Positions 5,855-6,555 of a stretch of 6,555 nucleotides of DNA are shown here, piece by piece. Both the position numbers and the translations under genes were made by a program. Below the pieces are notes generated by a model. The model was not told where the DNA came from. It saw nothing but the letters and a program-made list of their open reading frames with translations, and made no database searches. The stretch is from assembly GCA_019244985.1 (NCBI GenBank), contig JAFASB010000224.1:1-6555 (forward strand), given 5' to 3'. Source of the stretch: Acidimicrobiia bacterium (GTDB taxonomy: Bacteria; Actinomycetota; Acidimicrobiia; Acidimicrobiales; AC-14). How positions within the stretch are numbered: the stretch's first letter is position 1; every line of letters starts with the position of its first letter.

Positions 5855-6555
5855 ATGGACGTTCACGGCCGTTGCGATTCCCGGTTCGAGGCGGTGCGGG
5901 GCGCCTTCGCCCGGAACTTCGAGGAGCTGGGTGACGTGGGAGCCGCCGTCGCTGTGCGCGTGGACGGGGAGCCCGTTGTCGATCTCTGGGGTGGCCTCGC
6001 CGATGCGGCTGCCGAGAAGCCGTGGGACGAAGACACGCTCGCCCTCGTGTTCTCGACCACGAAGGGCTGGACCGCCGTCTGCGCCCTGCTCCTCTGGGAG
6101 CGCGGCGTGCTCGACATCGACGCGCCCGTTGCGAGCGTGTGGCCGGAGTTCGCGGCGGCGGGCAAACAGTCGATCACGACGCGCCAGTTGCTCAGCCACC
6201 AGGCCGGGCTGCCGGCGTTCGACGAACCGATGACGATCGAGGAGTGTCATGACCTCGACATCGTCAGCGCTCGACTTGCGGGGCAGAGCCCGCGGTGGGA
6301 ACCGGGCACGGCGCACGGCTACCACGCCATCACCTACGGATGGCTGGTGGGTGAGGTGATCCGGCGCGTGAGCGGGCGCACGGTCGGCCAGCTCTTCGCC
6401 GAAGAGGTCGCGGATCCTCTCGAGCTCGATACGCACATCGGCCTGCAGGCACTGGACTTCCCCCGGGTCGCCAAGTTGCTGCCGATGGATCTCAACAACA
6501 TCTCACCGTCGCTGCTGAACGACCCGCGGATGCAGGCCATTGGAGCGCAGATCCT
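5855..6555 (+). CDS. Serine hydrolase of the class C beta-lactamase/esterase family (partial, C-terminus off the right edge)
   Basis: The 233 residues seen belong to the beta-lactamase fold group (PF00144 type) that includes esterases and lipases such as mycobacterial LipE/LipL-like proteins. The nucleophile motif SxxK is STTK (Ser67, Lys70). The family block TTRQLLSHQAGLP is at 108-120. The Tyr motif appears as GYHAITYGWLVGEVIRR (Tyr156), where Tyr-x-Ala replaces the Tyr-x-Asn of true beta-lactamases. This pattern, and the absence of a signal peptide, point to an intracellular esterase rather than an antibiotic-resistance enzyme. Family members are usually about 380-430 residues, so the last 150 or more are missing. 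The start at ATG 5855 fits the family N-terminus (FEAVRGAFARNF). It is divergent from the kinase gene across 57 bp. The substrate is unknown. Confidence 0.9.
   Translation, partial: MDVHGRCDSRFEAVRGAFARNFEELGDVGAAVAVRVDGEPVVDLWGGLADAAAEKPWDEDTLALVFSTTKGWTAVCALLLWERGVLDIDAPVASVWPEFAAAGKQSITTRQLLSHQAGLPAFDEPMTIEECHDLDIVSARLAGQSPRWEPGTAHGYHAITYGWLVGEVIRRVSGRTVGQLFAEEVADPLELDTHIGLQALDFPRVAKLLPMDLNNISPSLLNDPRMQAIGAQI

Noticed and set aside
5798..6436. N-terminal extension of the kinase frame up to 6436
   Set aside because: The extra 213 codons are antisense to the serine hydrolase gene and show no domain; the kinase fold starts normally just after ATG 5797.
5855..6555. Antibiotic-resistance beta-lactamase
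   Set aside because: The Tyr motif is Tyr-x-Ala, there is no export signal, and the overall pattern fits esterase-type members of the fold.
1..6555. CRISPR arrays, insertion sequences, tRNA or rRNA genes
   Set aside because: No spaced repeats, transposase genes, terminal inverted repeats, or tRNA/rRNA-like sequences were seen in the window.

Overview
The window comes from a high-GC bacterium, most probably an actinobacterium. The evidence is the strong G/C preference at third codon positions, an ergothioneine (egt) gene pair, a membrane-anchored eukaryotic-type Ser/Thr kinase, and start regions that look leaderless. A deep-branching actinobacterial class such as Acidimicrobiia is possible, but the sequence alone does not establish it.

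Layout from left to right. (1) Positions 1-2057, minus strand: egtA (glutamate-cysteine ligase) followed by egtB (iron-dependent sulfoxide synthase). They are translationally coupled by a 4-bp overlap, and egtB runs off the left edge. Together they perform the thiol-supply and C-S bond-forming steps of ergothioneine synthesis. (2) Positions 2058-2279: a 222-bp divergent regulatory region with a consensus -35 for the egt side, a 17-bp perfect inverted repeat, and a strong ribosome binding site for the plus-strand gene. (3) Positions 2280-3707, plus strand: a complete aldehyde dehydrogenase of unknown substrate. (4) Positions 3708-3772: a short convergent gap with repeated CAGCTG-containing elements that can fold into a hairpin. 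(5) Positions 3773-4444, minus strand: a secreted CAP/SCP-domain protein. Its leader (about 4448-4557) has the conserved features of a cyclic di-GMP-I (GEMM-I) riboswitch. (6) Positions 4595-5797, minus strand: a Ser/Thr protein kinase with one transmembrane helix and a short Thr/Pro-rich outer tail. (7) Positions 5798-5854: a 57-bp divergent spacer with a 14-bp palindrome and leaderless-type -10 elements. (8) Positions 5855 to the end, plus strand: a class C beta-lactamase-fold serine hydrolase/esterase, cut by the right edge.

The most notable element is the riboswitch. It keeps the bases that contact c-di-GMP, has a GAAA tetraloop with a matching receptor-like segment, and its predicted P1 helix contains the Shine-Dalgarno sequence of the CAP gene. 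A simple model is that c-di-GMP binding closes P1 and lowers translation of this secreted envelope protein. The kinase just upstream on the same strand may add a second signalling input at the envelope, but no direct link between the two is visible. The egt genes and the aldehyde dehydrogenase share one regulatory region. Joint control in redox or electrophile stress is possible but unproven.
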